DNA of 64,000 nucleotides from Allobranchiibius sp. CTAmp26. Its GTDB lineage: Bacteria > Actinomycetota > Actinomycetes > Actinomycetales > Dermatophilaceae. Shown here one piece after another: positions 45,636 through 54,560 of the stretch. Both the position numbers and the translations under genes were made by a program. Location: NCBI RefSeq assembly GCF_017565405.1, contig NZ_JAGEKR010000001.1, positions 186,001 through 250,000 of the forward strand, written 5' to 3'. Numbering within the stretch: position 1 is the first letter of the stretch; the number at the start of each line of letters is the position of its first letter. The notes under the pieces are model-generated. The model saw only the letters and a list, made by a program, of their open reading frames with translations, ran no database searches and was not told the DNA's origin.

Positions 45636-46753
45636 CAGACGGTGAGACCCCGCCGCGCGAGTTCCTCGTTCGCCGCGGCCGCCCGGTCCACCGCGGTCTG
45701 GGTCCGCACCCAGTCGACCAGCTCGCGCACCCCGTCCGTCCGGAAGTCGTGCTCCGGTACGAAACCCAGCAGGTCCCGGGCCACGGTCGGGTCCGCCCAG
45801 CAGTGCCGGATGTCCCCCGCCCGGTACATGCCCGTGATCTGCGGCTGCAGATCCGGCCGACCCAGCGCCTCGGCGAGTATTTCGGCGACCTCCCGGATGG
45901 AGATAGGGTCGCCCATGCCGACGTTCACCGCACGACCGTCGGCTCGTCCTGCGTGCAGGGCGAAGACGGTCGCGCGCGCCACATCCGCGACGTGCACGAA
46001 GTCGCGCATCTGCTCCCCGTCCTCCATCACGATCGGCGCCTGGCCGTTGAGGATGCGGCCGCTGAAGATCGCCGCCACCCCGGTGTAGGGGTTGGACAGC
46101 GCCTGACGAGGGCCGTAGGCGTTGAAGTACCGCACCGCCGTCACCCCGATGCCGTAGGCCGCACCGACCGCCAGGCAGAGCAGCTCCTGGTCCATCTTGG
46201 AGATGGCGTAGACGGAGGTGGGGAACAGCGGTTTGGTCTCGACGGTCGGCACCGGCGAGAGGTCGAGCCCGCAGTCGGGGCAACTCAATTCCCAGCGATG
46301 GTCGCGCAACTGCTCCTCGGTACGCAGCCGGGGCGCGACGCTTCCGTGGCGTGCACAGGTGTAGGAGCCCTCGCCGTAGATCGACATCGACGAGGCGACC
46401 ACGATCTTAGAGACGTGGTGCTCCTCGTTCGCGAGAATGTCGAGGAGTACGCCCGTGCCGCCGGTGTTGGCGTCGACGTACCGGGAGATCTCGTACATCG
46501 ACTGGCCCACGCCGACCTCGGCTGCGAGATGCACGATCTTGTCGACGCCGCGCACCGCCTCGCGCAGGGCGGCGCGATCGCAGATATCGGCGCGGATGAA
46601 CTCCACTGCGTCCGACAGGTACTGCGGCTGATCGCTCTCGTGGACCTGTTCGATCAGGTTGTCGTAGACCCGGACGTCATGCCCCTGCGCGAGCAGGAGA
46701 TCGACGACGTGCGACCCGATGAAACCGGCTCCGCCGGTGACCAAGATTTTCAT
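45635..46753 (-). CDS. NAD-dependent sugar epimerase with Cys/His insert (dTDP-L-rhamnose 4-epimerase-like)
   Basis: 372 aa extended SDR: TGGAGFIGSH (~6-15), VVASSMSIYGEG (~118-129), SVYAISK with Tyr182 and Lys186. Between the catalytic Ser region and Tyr there is an insert with Cys133, His136 and CPDC at 158-161, ending PVPTVETKPLFPTSVY. WbiB-type dTDP-L-rhamnose 4-epimerases carry a similar CPxCG insert, so that activity is possible, but the substrate is not proved by sequence. Coupled to the glycosyltransferase by ATGA and 31 bp after the UXS-UGD fusion. Confidence 0.88.
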   Translation of the reverse strand: MKILVTGGAGFIGSHVVDLLLAQGHDVRVYDNLIEQVHESDQPQYLSDAVEFIRADICDRAALREAVRGVDKIVHLAAEVGVGQSMYEISRYVDANTGGTGVLLDILANEEHHVSKIVVASSMSIYGEGSYTCARHGSVAPRLRTEEQLRDHRWELSCPDCGLDLSPVPTVETKPLFPTSVYAISKMDQELLCLAVGAAYGIGVTAVRYFNAYGPRQALSNPYTGVAAIFSGRILNGQAPIVMEDGEQMRDFVHVADVARATVFALHAGRADGRAVNVGMGDPISIREVAEILAEALGRPDLQPQITGMYRAGDIRHCWADPTVARDLLGFVPEHDFRTDGVRELVDWVRTQTAVDRAAAANEELARRGLTV

Positions 46754-46784
46754 GGAAGTCCTTTTCGTTGAGGGGTTTTCGACG

Positions 46785-49172
46785 TCAGCTCGCGAACGCT
46801 GCGGGTGTCCGGATGTTCGTGTGCCCGAGGCTGTGGACCTCCCAGCCGCCGCGGGTCCAGTGCTCGATGTCCAGGCAGTTACGCGCGTCGAGCACGATCG
46901 GCGAACGGACCAGTCCGGCGATCAGCGCCGGATCCAGGCGGCCGTAGTCCTCCCATTCCGTGAGGTGCAGGACGATGTCCGCCTGCTCGACCGCAGCGTC
47001 GATGTCCGCGCAGCCGTGCAGCTCGGGCGCGGCGTTCGCGACGTTGTCCAACGCCTGCGGATCGTGCACGCGCACCTCCGCGCCCGCCTGCGCCAGCGCG
47101 AGCGCGACGAAGAGGGCCGGGGAGTTGCGGATGTCGTCGGTGCCGGGTTTGAACGCGGCACCGAGGACGGCGACCCGCCGCCCGGCGATGTCACCACCCA
47201 CCAACTGGGTCGCGAGTTCGACGACCCGGCGCCGACGGCGCAGGTTGACGTCGTCCACGACCCCCAGAAGATCCGGCACGCCGGACACACCGAGTTCGGC
47301 ACTGCGCGCACTGAACGCCCGGATGTCCTTGCTGAGGCACCCGCCGCCGAAACCCAGTCCAGCGTTGAGGAACGCTCTGCCGATGCGCGCGTCGTGGCCG
47401 ATGGCATCGGCGAGTGTCACGACGTCGGCGTCCGCGTGCTCGCAGACCTCGGCCATCAGATTGATGAAGGAGATCTTGGTCGCCAGGAAGGAGTTGGCGG
47501 CGACCTTGATCAGCTCGGCCGTCGCCAGGTTGGTGACGATCAGCGGCGTACCGGCAGCCAGGACCGGCGCATAGACGGCGCGCATGACCCGCTCCGACTC
47601 GGCGTCCGCGACTCCGAAGACGATGCGGTCCGGCGCCAGCGTATCCTTGACCGCCATGCTCTCCCGCAGGAACTCCGGATTCCACGCCAGCCGGATGTCG
47701 ACGCCCGGAGCGCCGTGATCGGCCACGATCCGGGTCAGTCGGACGGCGGTGCCCACGGGTACCGTGGACTTCCCGATGATCACGCAGTCGCGGCGCGTCA
47801 GCGAGACCAACCGGGTGACCGCCGCGTCGAGGTGCGACACGTCCGCACGATCCGACCCGGGGACCTGGGGCGTGCCGACACAGACGAAGTGCACATCACC
47901 GAACTCGGCGGCCTCCTCGAAAGAGGTGGTGAACCGCAGTCTCCCGGAGGCGATGGCCTCCGCCAGTAGCTCGGCGAATCCCGGCTCGTAGAAGGGGGTT
48001 TCGCCGGCCTGCAGCGCCGCGATCTTGTGGGCGTCGGTGTCGACACCGAGCACGTCGTGGCCCACCATCGCCATCCCCGCGGCATGCACCGCGCCGAGGT
48101 ACCCCGTCCCGATCACCGTGACCTTCAACCCGCTCGCGACGGCCAGCGGGTTGTCGACCGGTGAGACCACCGGGCGCTCGACGATGCGTCCCAGTTCCTC
48201 AGCCTCACCGTCGAGGTCGCCCCAGAGGGGGCCGTCGAGGTCTGCCGTGTCGTGGCGGAACCAGTCGATCGTCGCTGCCAGACCTTCATCGAAGTCGACC
48301 TCGGGCACCCACTGCAGAGCCGCCGTAGCGCGCCCGATGTCCGGTCGGCGGCGGGTCGGGTCGTCCGTGGGCAGCGGCAGGTAGTCGATCGTCGAGCTGG
48401 AGTTCGTCGCGGCGATCACCAGTTCCGCGAGCTCGGTGACGGTGCGCTCGACCGGGTTGCCCAGATTGATCGGCCCGGGATCCTGCGAGGTCAGCATCGC
48501 GTCCAGTCCCGCGACGAGGTCGGAGACGTAGCAGAAACTGCGCGTCTGCGACCCGTCTCCGAAGATCGTGAGCGGCTCCCCACGGAGCGCCTGGCGGATG
48601 AACGTCGAGACCACCCGCCCGTCGAACGCACGCATCCGCGGACCGTAGGTGTTGAAGATCCGGGCGATCGCGCCGTTCAGGCCCTCGGTGCGAACGTACG
48701 CGGCGGTGAGCGCTTCGGCGTACCGCTTCGCCTCGTCGTACACGCTGCGTGGGCCGATGGAATTCACGTTGCCCCAGTAGCTTTCGCGCTGGGGGTGCTC
48801 CAGCGGATCCCCGTAGATCTCGCTGGTCGAGGCCATCACGAACCGCGCCCCCTTCGCGACGGACAGCTTGAGGAGGGCCTCCGTCCCCGCGCTCCCGACC
48901 CGCAGGGTCTCCAGCGGCATGCGGTGGTAGTCCGGCGGTGATGCGGCGCTCGCCAGGTTGATGACCGCATCCACGGTGCCGGCGACCTCGACCCCGCCGC
49001 TGATGTCACACCGATCGAAGGAGAACGCGCTGTGGGAGAGAAGATGCTCGACGTTCTGCATCCGACCGGTACTCAGATCGTCCAGGCACACCACGCTGTG
49101 TCCCCGGCCGATCATCCGGTCGCTCAGATGCGAACCCAGGAAGCCTGCTCCACCAGCAATCACTACGCGCAC
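46785..49172 (-). CDS. UDP-glucuronate decarboxylase - UDP-glucose dehydrogenase fusion
   Basis: 795 aa from GTG 49172 (GGAG 8 bp upstream). Residues ~1-315: UDP-xylose synthase, with VIAGGAGFLGSHL, NLASAASPPDY, ASTSEIYGD, YWGNVNSIGPRSVYDEAK (catalytic Tyr145, Lys149). Residues ~350-795: UDP-glucose 6-dehydrogenase, with VIGTGYLG, FVCVGTPQ, GKSTVPVGT, NPEFLRE, and FGGGCLSKD with catalytic Cys612. One chain would turn UDP-glucose into UDP-glucuronate and then UDP-xylose; the domain order is the reverse of the pathway order. First gene of the three-gene sugar operon. Confidence 0.93.
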   Translation of the reverse strand: MRVVIAGGAGFLGSHLSDRMIGRGHSVVCLDDLSTGRMQNVEHLLSHSAFSFDRCDISGGVEVAGTVDAVINLASAASPPDYHRMPLETLRVGSAGTEALLKLSVAKGARFVMASTSEIYGDPLEHPQRESYWGNVNSIGPRSVYDEAKRYAEALTAAYVRTEGLNGAIARIFNTYGPRMRAFDGRVVSTFIRQALRGEPLTIFGDGSQTRSFCYVSDLVAGLDAMLTSQDPGPINLGNPVERTVTELAELVIAATNSSSTIDYLPLPTDDPTRRRPDIGRATAALQWVPEVDFDEGLAATIDWFRHDTADLDGPLWGDLDGEAEELGRIVERPVVSPVDNPLAVASGLKVTVIGTGYLGAVHAAGMAMVGHDVLGVDTDAHKIAALQAGETPFYEPGFAELLAEAIASGRLRFTTSFEEAAEFGDVHFVCVGTPQVPGSDRADVSHLDAAVTRLVSLTRRDCVIIGKSTVPVGTAVRLTRIVADHGAPGVDIRLAWNPEFLRESMAVKDTLAPDRIVFGVADAESERVMRAVYAPVLAAGTPLIVTNLATAELIKVAANSFLATKISFINLMAEVCEHADADVVTLADAIGHDARIGRAFLNAGLGFGGGCLSKDIRAFSARSAELGVSGVPDLLGVVDDVNLRRRRRVVELATQLVGGDIAGRRVAVLGAAFKPGTDDIRNSPALFVALALAQAGAEVRVHDPQALDNVANAAPELHGCADIDAAVEQADIVLHLTEWEDYGRLDPALIAGLVRSPIVLDARNCLDIEHWTRGGWEVHSLGHTNIRTPAAFAS

Positions 49173-49261
49173 GGGGTCTCCTTCTTCAGTCGGTAGTGCG
49201 CCGCGACGCAGCGCACGGAAGGCCGGGAACAAGGGGGTCAGGTGGACGGCGAAGACGTCCC

Positions 49262-49311
49262 TTGACCATTACTTGACCTCCCGTAAACCTCTTGCTGAAG
49301 ACTTGATGACC
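49262..49311. promoter_or_regulatory. TGACC direct repeats upstream of the sugar operon
   Basis: TTGACC at 49262-49267 and 49273-49278 (11 bp apart, one helical turn) and TGACC at 49307-49311. They lie in the 239-bp gap upstream of the UXS-UGD gene and downstream of the HNH gene. A regulator site is possible; no -35/-10 pair is clear here and the rest of the gap shows nothing. Confidence 0.35.
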
Positions 49312-49411
49312 TGCCGTGGACTATCAAGCCGGTTGCATGAACTGCTGCCACCTGCAACAACCGCGACAGCCCTCAGTGGTCGTCGGACTCACCTACAACG
49401 TCGCAACGACT

Positions 49412-50791
49412 TCAGGCTGCTGGCGACGGCCCGGGTCGAGTGGGCATCAGTCCTGGAGTGAGGTCCCAGATGACGCCGGTGGGTGTGACGTGGGCGGTGA
49501 GCAGGTCGCGGTGGACGATGGTGTGGTGGCGGGCGCAGAGGAGTGCGGCGTTGGTCAGGGTTGTCTCGCCGCCGGCCCACCAGGGCCTCACATGATGCGC
49601 GTCGCACCAGTCGGGTGGTCGGTCGCAACCGGGGAAGGTGCAGTGCTGGTCGCGGTGGATGATCGCGGTGCGTAGGCCACCGGTGAAGAGGCGTTTGGCC
49701 CTTCCGACGTCGAGTGGTTCGGAGTCGCCTCCGAGGACGGCGGGGATCAGGCCCGCATCGCACGCGAGCCGCCTCAGCGTGCCCGCGTCGAGGTCGTCCC
49801 CGTCGGTGGTGCGCCCGATCCCGGGCAGGTACGTGGGCGCGGATTCACATGCTGCTGAACCATCTTCGCTGAGCTGGTCGAGCCGGCCCGCGCTGCGGAG
49901 TCCCTCGTAGAGGGTGTTGTAGTCCAGGGTGACCAGGATTTTGGCGGTCCCGCCGAACTCCCCGACCGGTCGTGGGGTGGTGCCGTCCAGGACCCCGGCG
50001 GCGGTGTCGACCAGCCGCACGAGGGCGTCCGCACGCCGTTTGGCGGGGGTCCGCAGGTCACGCTCTGGTGCATCGTCTTCGGTCTCTGGCGTTGGCGCAG
50101 AAAGCGCCTGCAGAGCGTGTTTGACCACCGCGGCGTGACCACCGGAGAGTTCGGCGACGAACCGGGTCAACCCACTGGGCAGGTCGGTCCAGAACACCGA
50201 CTCACACTCCTGCTGACGTTCCTCGTCCCGCACGAGCTGTTCGGGCGCGAATTCGCCGACGATCCGGGTGGACAGCTGCCGCAGCGTGCGCCAGCCGTGG
50301 TCGGACAGCGACAGGTAGCGGCCCAACAGGTCGTCGCGATCCGCGGTCGGCAGCAGCGGCAGGACCCGGGGCACTTCCCGCAACGCGGCCGCCGCCGCCG
50401 GCACACTCGCCGACCCAGAAGCCAACGCCTCGGCCACCACGTCGTTGCGGGGATCGGCGCACTCGACCCCCACCGCCCCGACCCGGCGCACCACGGCCGG
50501 CTCGGCGCCGACCGCCTGCCGGGCAACCCACGCCGGAGCACCCGTCGCGGTCGAGTTGGCGACCGTCCCCCGGCTCAACGCCTCGGCGGTCACCAACGCA
50601 GCGACGTTCTCGAAGCGGGACCCGATCCGCAGCATCGACCCGACCACCGCACCCAGGGCCGCCTCGTCCAACTGCCACAACGCCCCGGGCCACTCCTGCA
50701 GGTCCGCGGCGACCTGCTCCAGATGGGCCATCAACCGGGCACCCGTCCCCGGCGCAGCGGGCTGACGTGTCGCGTTGGTCAACTGCGCCAT
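49412..50791 (-). CDS. DUF222 - HNH endonuclease family protein (13E12-like)
   Basis: 459 aa from ATG 50791, chosen because GAGGAGG lies just upstream and a promoter further back. Large N-terminal DUF222 helical domain (~10-330), then an HNH nuclease: CTFPGCDRPPDWCDAHHVRPWWAGGETTLTNAALLCARHHTIVHRD (~385-430) with the zinc Cys and the catalytic His. Such genes (13E12 family) are present in many copies in actinobacteria and behave like mobile or repeat-associated genes; biological role unproved. It lies in the block that separates dacB from the metalloprotease. Confidence 0.92.
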   Translation of the reverse strand: MAQLTNATRQPAAPGTGARLMAHLEQVAADLQEWPGALWQLDEAALGAVVGSMLRIGSRFENVAALVTAEALSRGTVANSTATGAPAWVARQAVGAEPAVVRRVGAVGVECADPRNDVVAEALASGSASVPAAAAALREVPRVLPLLPTADRDDLLGRYLSLSDHGWRTLRQLSTRIVGEFAPEQLVRDEERQQECESVFWTDLPSGLTRFVAELSGGHAAVVKHALQALSAPTPETEDDAPERDLRTPAKRRADALVRLVDTAAGVLDGTTPRPVGEFGGTAKILVTLDYNTLYEGLRSAGRLDQLSEDGSAACESAPTYLPGIGRTTDGDDLDAGTLRRLACDAGLIPAVLGGDSEPLDVGRAKRLFTGGLRTAIIHRDQHCTFPGCDRPPDWCDAHHVRPWWAGGETTLTNAALLCARHHTIVHRDLLTAHVTPTGVIWDLTPGLMPTRPGPSPAA

Positions 50792-50836
50792 AGCCCCTCC
50801 TCGGCTGCTAGCTGATACCCCGTCCGTATACCGTGA

Positions 50837-50865
50837 ATCATACGCGTGTTCGATGTCGGTAGCAA
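50837..50865 (-). promoter_or_regulatory. Sigma-70-type promoter of the DUF222-HNH gene
   Basis: On the minus strand: -35 TTGCTA (50860-50865), 17-bp spacer, -10 TATGAT (50837-50842), 46 bp before the ATG at 50791. The best promoter match in the window, within AT-richer DNA. Confidence 0.75.
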
Positions 50866-51009
50866 GGAAAATATGGCGAATAGGCCTGCCAATGTTGATC
50901 ATTCAGGCCCTGGTTATCTACATCCCCCTCGGCGAGATGGTCGTTCCAGGGGTTATCCACACCCCGTCGACTGCGCGTTCCGCAGATGGGCCAACGGGGG
51001 TTACGGGGG

Positions 51010-52437
51010 TTAGGGGCAGCCGCAACCGCGGACGGCGGTGACCACCGTGTCGATGGCCGCCCGGGTCCCCGTCGGGCCCAGTGGTTGCGAGCCGTTGGCG
51101 ATGATGACGAAGACCATCAGCCGTCCCTGCACGTCCAGCACCGTGCCGGCCAGCGAGTTCACCGACGGCAGGCTGCCGGTCTTGGCGCGCACCCACCCCG
51201 CGCCGGCCCGCGTCGCGAGGGTCGCGTACCGGTTGTTCAGCGTGCCGTTCCAGCCCCCTACCGGCAGCCGGGTGAGCACCGGCGCGAACTGCGGGTCCTT
51301 GCCGGTGGTCGCAGCACTGAGCAGGTCGCCGAGCAGGCGGGCCGTCAGGGTGGTGCCGTCGGACAGCCCGCAGACATCCGCCAGTTTCAGCCCGGCCAGG
51401 TCGAATCCGCCGCCGGCCAGCCGCGAACGCACCCAACCGGTGAGCGCCGCCTCGGAGTTCGCGCGGGTGCCCGAGTGGTACGCGGCCTGCCGGGCCAGCG
51501 ACTCGATCATCGAGTTGTCGCTCTCCTGCAGGGCGAATCCCAGCTGGTCCAGCAGCGGCGCCGACTGCACCGACGCCACGGTCGTCGCGCCCGCGGGCGC
51601 GGTCGTCGGCGCGACACCGGTGACCGCGATCCCCTTGGCGCGCAACGCAGTCGCGAGGGCGGCGGTCGTGCTCGCGTCCGGGTTCGCGACGGCCGGCCCG
51701 GTCTCGGCATGCTGCGTGGACAGCCCGAGCATCGCGATCCGGGTGGTGAAACCCATGTCGAGCAGGTCCCGCCCCCACCCGGGCGCGGTCGCCGGACCCG
51801 GGTCGTACGACGCGTCGTACGCGAGGCGCACCGAGGTGCGTCCCTGCTTCTTCAGGCCGGCCACGATCTGGGTCGCCAGGTCACCGACGCCGGCGCGACC
51901 GCACACCGCGTTCGGGTTGCCGGCGTGCGGATTGAGGCAGGTGTCGCCGCCGGCCACGAGCACGATGGACCCGGCAACGGGTGAGACGACCTTCGTGGTG
52001 AACGTGCTCTCCAGCGGCAGGGTGTGCGAGATCGCCCACGCGGTCAGGAGTTTGGTGGTCGAGGCGGGCGTCATCGCGGTGCCGGCGCCCTGGTCGTAGA
52101 GGTCCGTGCCGGTGACGGCGTCGCGCACGGTCATGGTGACCTTGCCGGAGAGGCCCGCGGCCTTCTGCGCGGCCTGGATGCGCGCCTTCAGGGAGGCGGC
52201 GCCCGCCTGTGGGCCGGTGTCGGCCCCGGCCAGGGCGGGGTTGACCGGTGCGCGCGGCGGAGCCACCGACGGCCCGACGGTCGTGTGCCCCGGAGCGGGT
52301 ACGGCATGCCGGGCGGCGGTGGCGCGGGTGAGGACGCCGGGCACCACGTCGTACACATCGAGCGTGGCGTACGCCGCCAACGCGGTCACGACTCCCCCGG
52401 CGGCGAGCCCGACCTTGCCGGAACGGCGCATCCTCAC
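51010..52437 (-). CDS. dacB: D-alanyl-D-alanine carboxypeptidase/endopeptidase (PBP4-type)
   Basis: 475 aa with an N-terminal membrane or signal helix (~8-25) and a Pro/Ala-rich stretch to ~75. Serine beta-lactam-binding fold with Ser-x-x-Lys as STTK (~125), SDNS (SxN motif, ~310), and KTG in [16 protein letters not shown] (~420). Trims peptidoglycan stem peptides outside the cell. In actinobacteria dacB is normally next to the zinc metalloprotease; here about 6.8 kb of other genes lie between. Divergent from ppa (93-bp gap). A 3' DNA gap of ~218 bp separates it from the HNH gene. Confidence 0.95.
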   Translation of the reverse strand: MRMRRSGKVGLAAGGVVTALAAYATLDVYDVVPGVLTRATAARHAVPAPGHTTVGPSVAPPRAPVNPALAGADTGPQAGAASLKARIQAAQKAAGLSGKVTMTVRDAVTGTDLYDQGAGTAMTPASTTKLLTAWAISHTLPLESTFTTKVVSPVAGSIVLVAGGDTCLNPHAGNPNAVCGRAGVGDLATQIVAGLKKQGRTSVRLAYDASYDPGPATAPGWGRDLLDMGFTTRIAMLGLSTQHAETGPAVANPDASTTAALATALRAKGIAVTGVAPTTAPAGATTVASVQSAPLLDQLGFALQESDNSMIESLARQAAYHSGTRANSEAALTGWVRSRLAGGGFDLAGLKLADVCGLSDGTTLTARLLGDLLSAATTGKDPQFAPVLTRLPVGGWNGTLNNRYATLATRAGAGWVRAKTGSLPSVNSLAGTVLDVQGRLMVFVIIANGSQPLGPTGTRAAIDTVVTAVRGCGCP

Positions 52438-52530
52438 CCCCTGGTCAGGCAGGCGTTTCGCGATCGGCCCGCGGGTGCGGGAGACTGCCTGCCGCAGACA
52501 TCATCACACCCCAAGATTCGAGGAAGTCGC

Positions 52531-53121
52531 ATGGAGTTCGACGTCACCATCGAGATCCCCCGTGGCACCCGTAACAAGTACGAGGTCGACCACGAGACGG
52601 GGCGCATCCGGCTGGACCGGTTGCTGTTCACCGCGATGAGTTACCCCTCGGACTACGGCTACATCGAGGACACCCTCGGTGAGGACGGCGACCCGCTGGA
52701 CGCTCTCGTGCTGCTGGACCAGCCGACGTTCCCCGGCTGCGTCGTGCGCGCCCGCGCGATCGGCGTCTTCCGGATGGTCGACGAGGCCGGCGGCGACGAC
52801 AAGATCCTCTGTGTACCAGCGGGCGACCCCCGCCAGAGCGACGTGAAGGACCTCGGCGACGTCAACGACTTCCTGCTGAAGGAGGTGCAGCACTTCTTCG
52901 AGACCTACAAGGCGCTCGAGCCCGGCAAGAGCGTCGAGGAGGGTGCGCACTGGATCGGGGTCGAGGAGGCCGACAAGGTCGTCCAGGGCGCGCTCGACAA
53001 GGCCAAGGCGGAGGGCGTGACCACGGCGCGCTGGGCGATGCCGCAGCACGACCCGCAGGACACCGCGCGCGGCATCGACCGCGCCGACGACGACTCGCAG
53101 GCGGCCCAGCCCGAGGCGTAA
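52531..53121 (+). CDS. ppa: Inorganic pyrophosphatase
   Basis: 196 aa. Family I soluble pyrophosphatase: [22 protein letters not shown] (~10-30), [25 protein letters not shown] (~44-68, metal-binding Asp residues), [15 protein letters not shown] (~102). About 30 residues longer at the C-terminus than many family members (acidic, [11 protein letters not shown]). The GAGGAA Shine-Dalgarno lies 10 bp before ATG 52531. Hydrolyses PPi to drive biosynthesis. Divergent from dacB as in other actinobacteria. Confidence 0.97.
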   Translation: MEFDVTIEIPRGTRNKYEVDHETGRIRLDRLLFTAMSYPSDYGYIEDTLGEDGDPLDALVLLDQPTFPGCVVRARAIGVFRMVDEAGGDDKILCVPAGDPRQSDVKDLGDVNDFLLKEVQHFFETYKALEPGKSVEEGAHWIGVEEADKVVQGALDKAKAEGVTTARWAMPQHDPQDTARGIDRADDDSQAAQPEA

Positions 53122-53146
53122 CAACCTGACCGGACCGGAGTTGTCT

Positions 53147-53178
53147 GAACGCGCGCGCTCTATAGAGCGCGCGCGTTC
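53147..53178. terminator. Perfect 32-bp palindrome between ppa and MFS gene
   Basis: Arms of 14 bp (53147-53160 and 53165-53178, GAACGCGCGCGCTC paired) with a TATA loop, perfectly symmetrical. It ends 13 bp before the convergent MFS stop codon, so it can terminate both genes. Confidence 0.88.
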
Positions 53179-53190
53179 CCACATCTGCGG

Positions 53191-54501
53191 CTAACGGTGC
53201 CGGGCCGGCAGCAGATGGGCCCACTGGGCAACATCGCCGTGCACGATCGCCCGCGTCTTACGCCGGTAGCGCACGATCATCGCGATCCCGAGCGCCCACC
53301 CGGCGTACTGCACCGAGAGTGCGGCCTGGAAGCCGGCGGTGGTGTACGCCGACGGGCCGCCCGGGCAGATCCGGTCCAGCACCACGCCCACGGCGAAAAC
53401 GGCGGCCAGTGACGCGGCGAACCCGCCGACGTTGACGATGCCGGTGGCGCTGCCGATCCGCTCCAGCGGGTTGAAACTGCGCGCCAGGTCGAAGCCGATC
53501 ATCGAGCCCGGCGCGCCGACCGCCGTCACCGCGACCAGGACGAGCAGCACCCACAGCGGCGCCGGCCCGTGCCAGAGCAGCACCACGGTCCACACCGTGA
53601 CGATGGTCGCGAGCGCGCTCAGCACCAGCGTCGAGCGCGAGTAGGGGAAGCGCCCCAGGTAGATCCCGAGCAGCGGGCTGGTGATCAGCGACACGATCAC
53701 CATCAGGGAGAGCAGCAGGCTCGCCGCGCCCGAGCTGAGGCCCTCACCGCGGGTGAGGAACGGGAATCCCCAGATCATCGTGAAGAGGTTGCTGGAGAAC
53801 GGCAGCGTGAAGTGGCACCAGAGGCCGAGGCGGGTGCCCGGCTCGCGCCACGACAGGCGCACGGCCCGCGCGACCGCGCGCAGCTTCAGCTCGGTGCGCT
53901 CGGCGGCGGCGTACGGCGTGTCCTTCACCACCAGCACCATCACCACTCCGAGGACGAGGCCGGTGCCCGAGGCGATGAGGAAGCTCGTCTCCCAACCGAA
54001 CCCACGCAGGACGGCGACCAGCGGGGTGGCCGCGGCCAGCGCACCGAGCTGTCCGATGACGCCGGTCATCTGGGTCACCAGCGGGGTCCGCGCGGGAGGT
54101 ATCCAGAGCGCGACGAGACGCAGCACCGACACGAACGTCATCGCGTCGCCCATGCCGACGAAGACCCGCGCGATGATCCCGACCGCGAAGGAGTGCGCGA
54201 AGGCGAACGCCAGCTGCGCCAGGCTCATCAGCACCACGCCGACCGACAGCAGCACCTTGGAGCCCACCCGGTCCAGCAGCGCGCCCACCGGCACCTGCAT
54301 GGCGGCGTACACCCCGAGCTGCACCATCACGAAGGTCGCGAGCTGCGCGGAGCTGATGTGGAACCGGTGCGCGGCGATGAGGCCGGCGACCCCGAGGGAG
54401 CTGCGGTTGAAGACCGCCAGCACGTAGATCGCGAGGCCACCCGCCCAGACGGCGTACGCGCGACGTCCGCCGATGGGATAGCGCAGCGTCGGGTCGGTCA
54501 C
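53191..54501 (-). CDS. MFS transporter
   Basis: 436 aa, about twelve membrane segments. N-terminal half has GGLAIYVLAVFNRSSLGVAGL and the motif A-like GALLDRVGSKVLLS (~80); C-terminal half shows a second bundle starting near 220 (WCHFTLPFSSNLFTMIWGFPFLTRGEG). No long soluble domain. Substrate unknown; this subfamily (FPVS, nitrate/sugar-type MFS by its NRSSLG opening) is common but unassigned. Convergent with ppa and divergent from an alpha/beta hydrolase by 59 bp. Confidence 0.87.
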   Translation of the reverse strand: MTDPTLRYPIGGRRAYAVWAGGLAIYVLAVFNRSSLGVAGLIAAHRFHISSAQLATFVMVQLGVYAAMQVPVGALLDRVGSKVLLSVGVVLMSLAQLAFAFAHSFAVGIIARVFVGMGDAMTFVSVLRLVALWIPPARTPLVTQMTGVIGQLGALAAATPLVAVLRGFGWETSFLIASGTGLVLGVVMVLVVKDTPYAAAERTELKLRAVARAVRLSWREPGTRLGLWCHFTLPFSSNLFTMIWGFPFLTRGEGLSSGAASLLLSLMVIVSLITSPLLGIYLGRFPYSRSTLVLSALATIVTVWTVVLLWHGPAPLWVLLVLVAVTAVGAPGSMIGFDLARSFNPLERIGSATGIVNVGGFAASLAAVFAVGVVLDRICPGGPSAYTTAGFQAALSVQYAGWALGIAMIVRYRRKTRAIVHGDVAQWAHLLPARHR

Positions 54502-54560
54502 GGGAGCGATTCTCGCAGCGTGACTTTCCCCTGACGCGGTCGAGGCGGTTGGGTGGGGTC

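Noticed and set aside
49412-50791. Homing endonuclease within an intron or intein
   Set aside because: The gene is free-standing with its own promoter and no split host gene flanks it.
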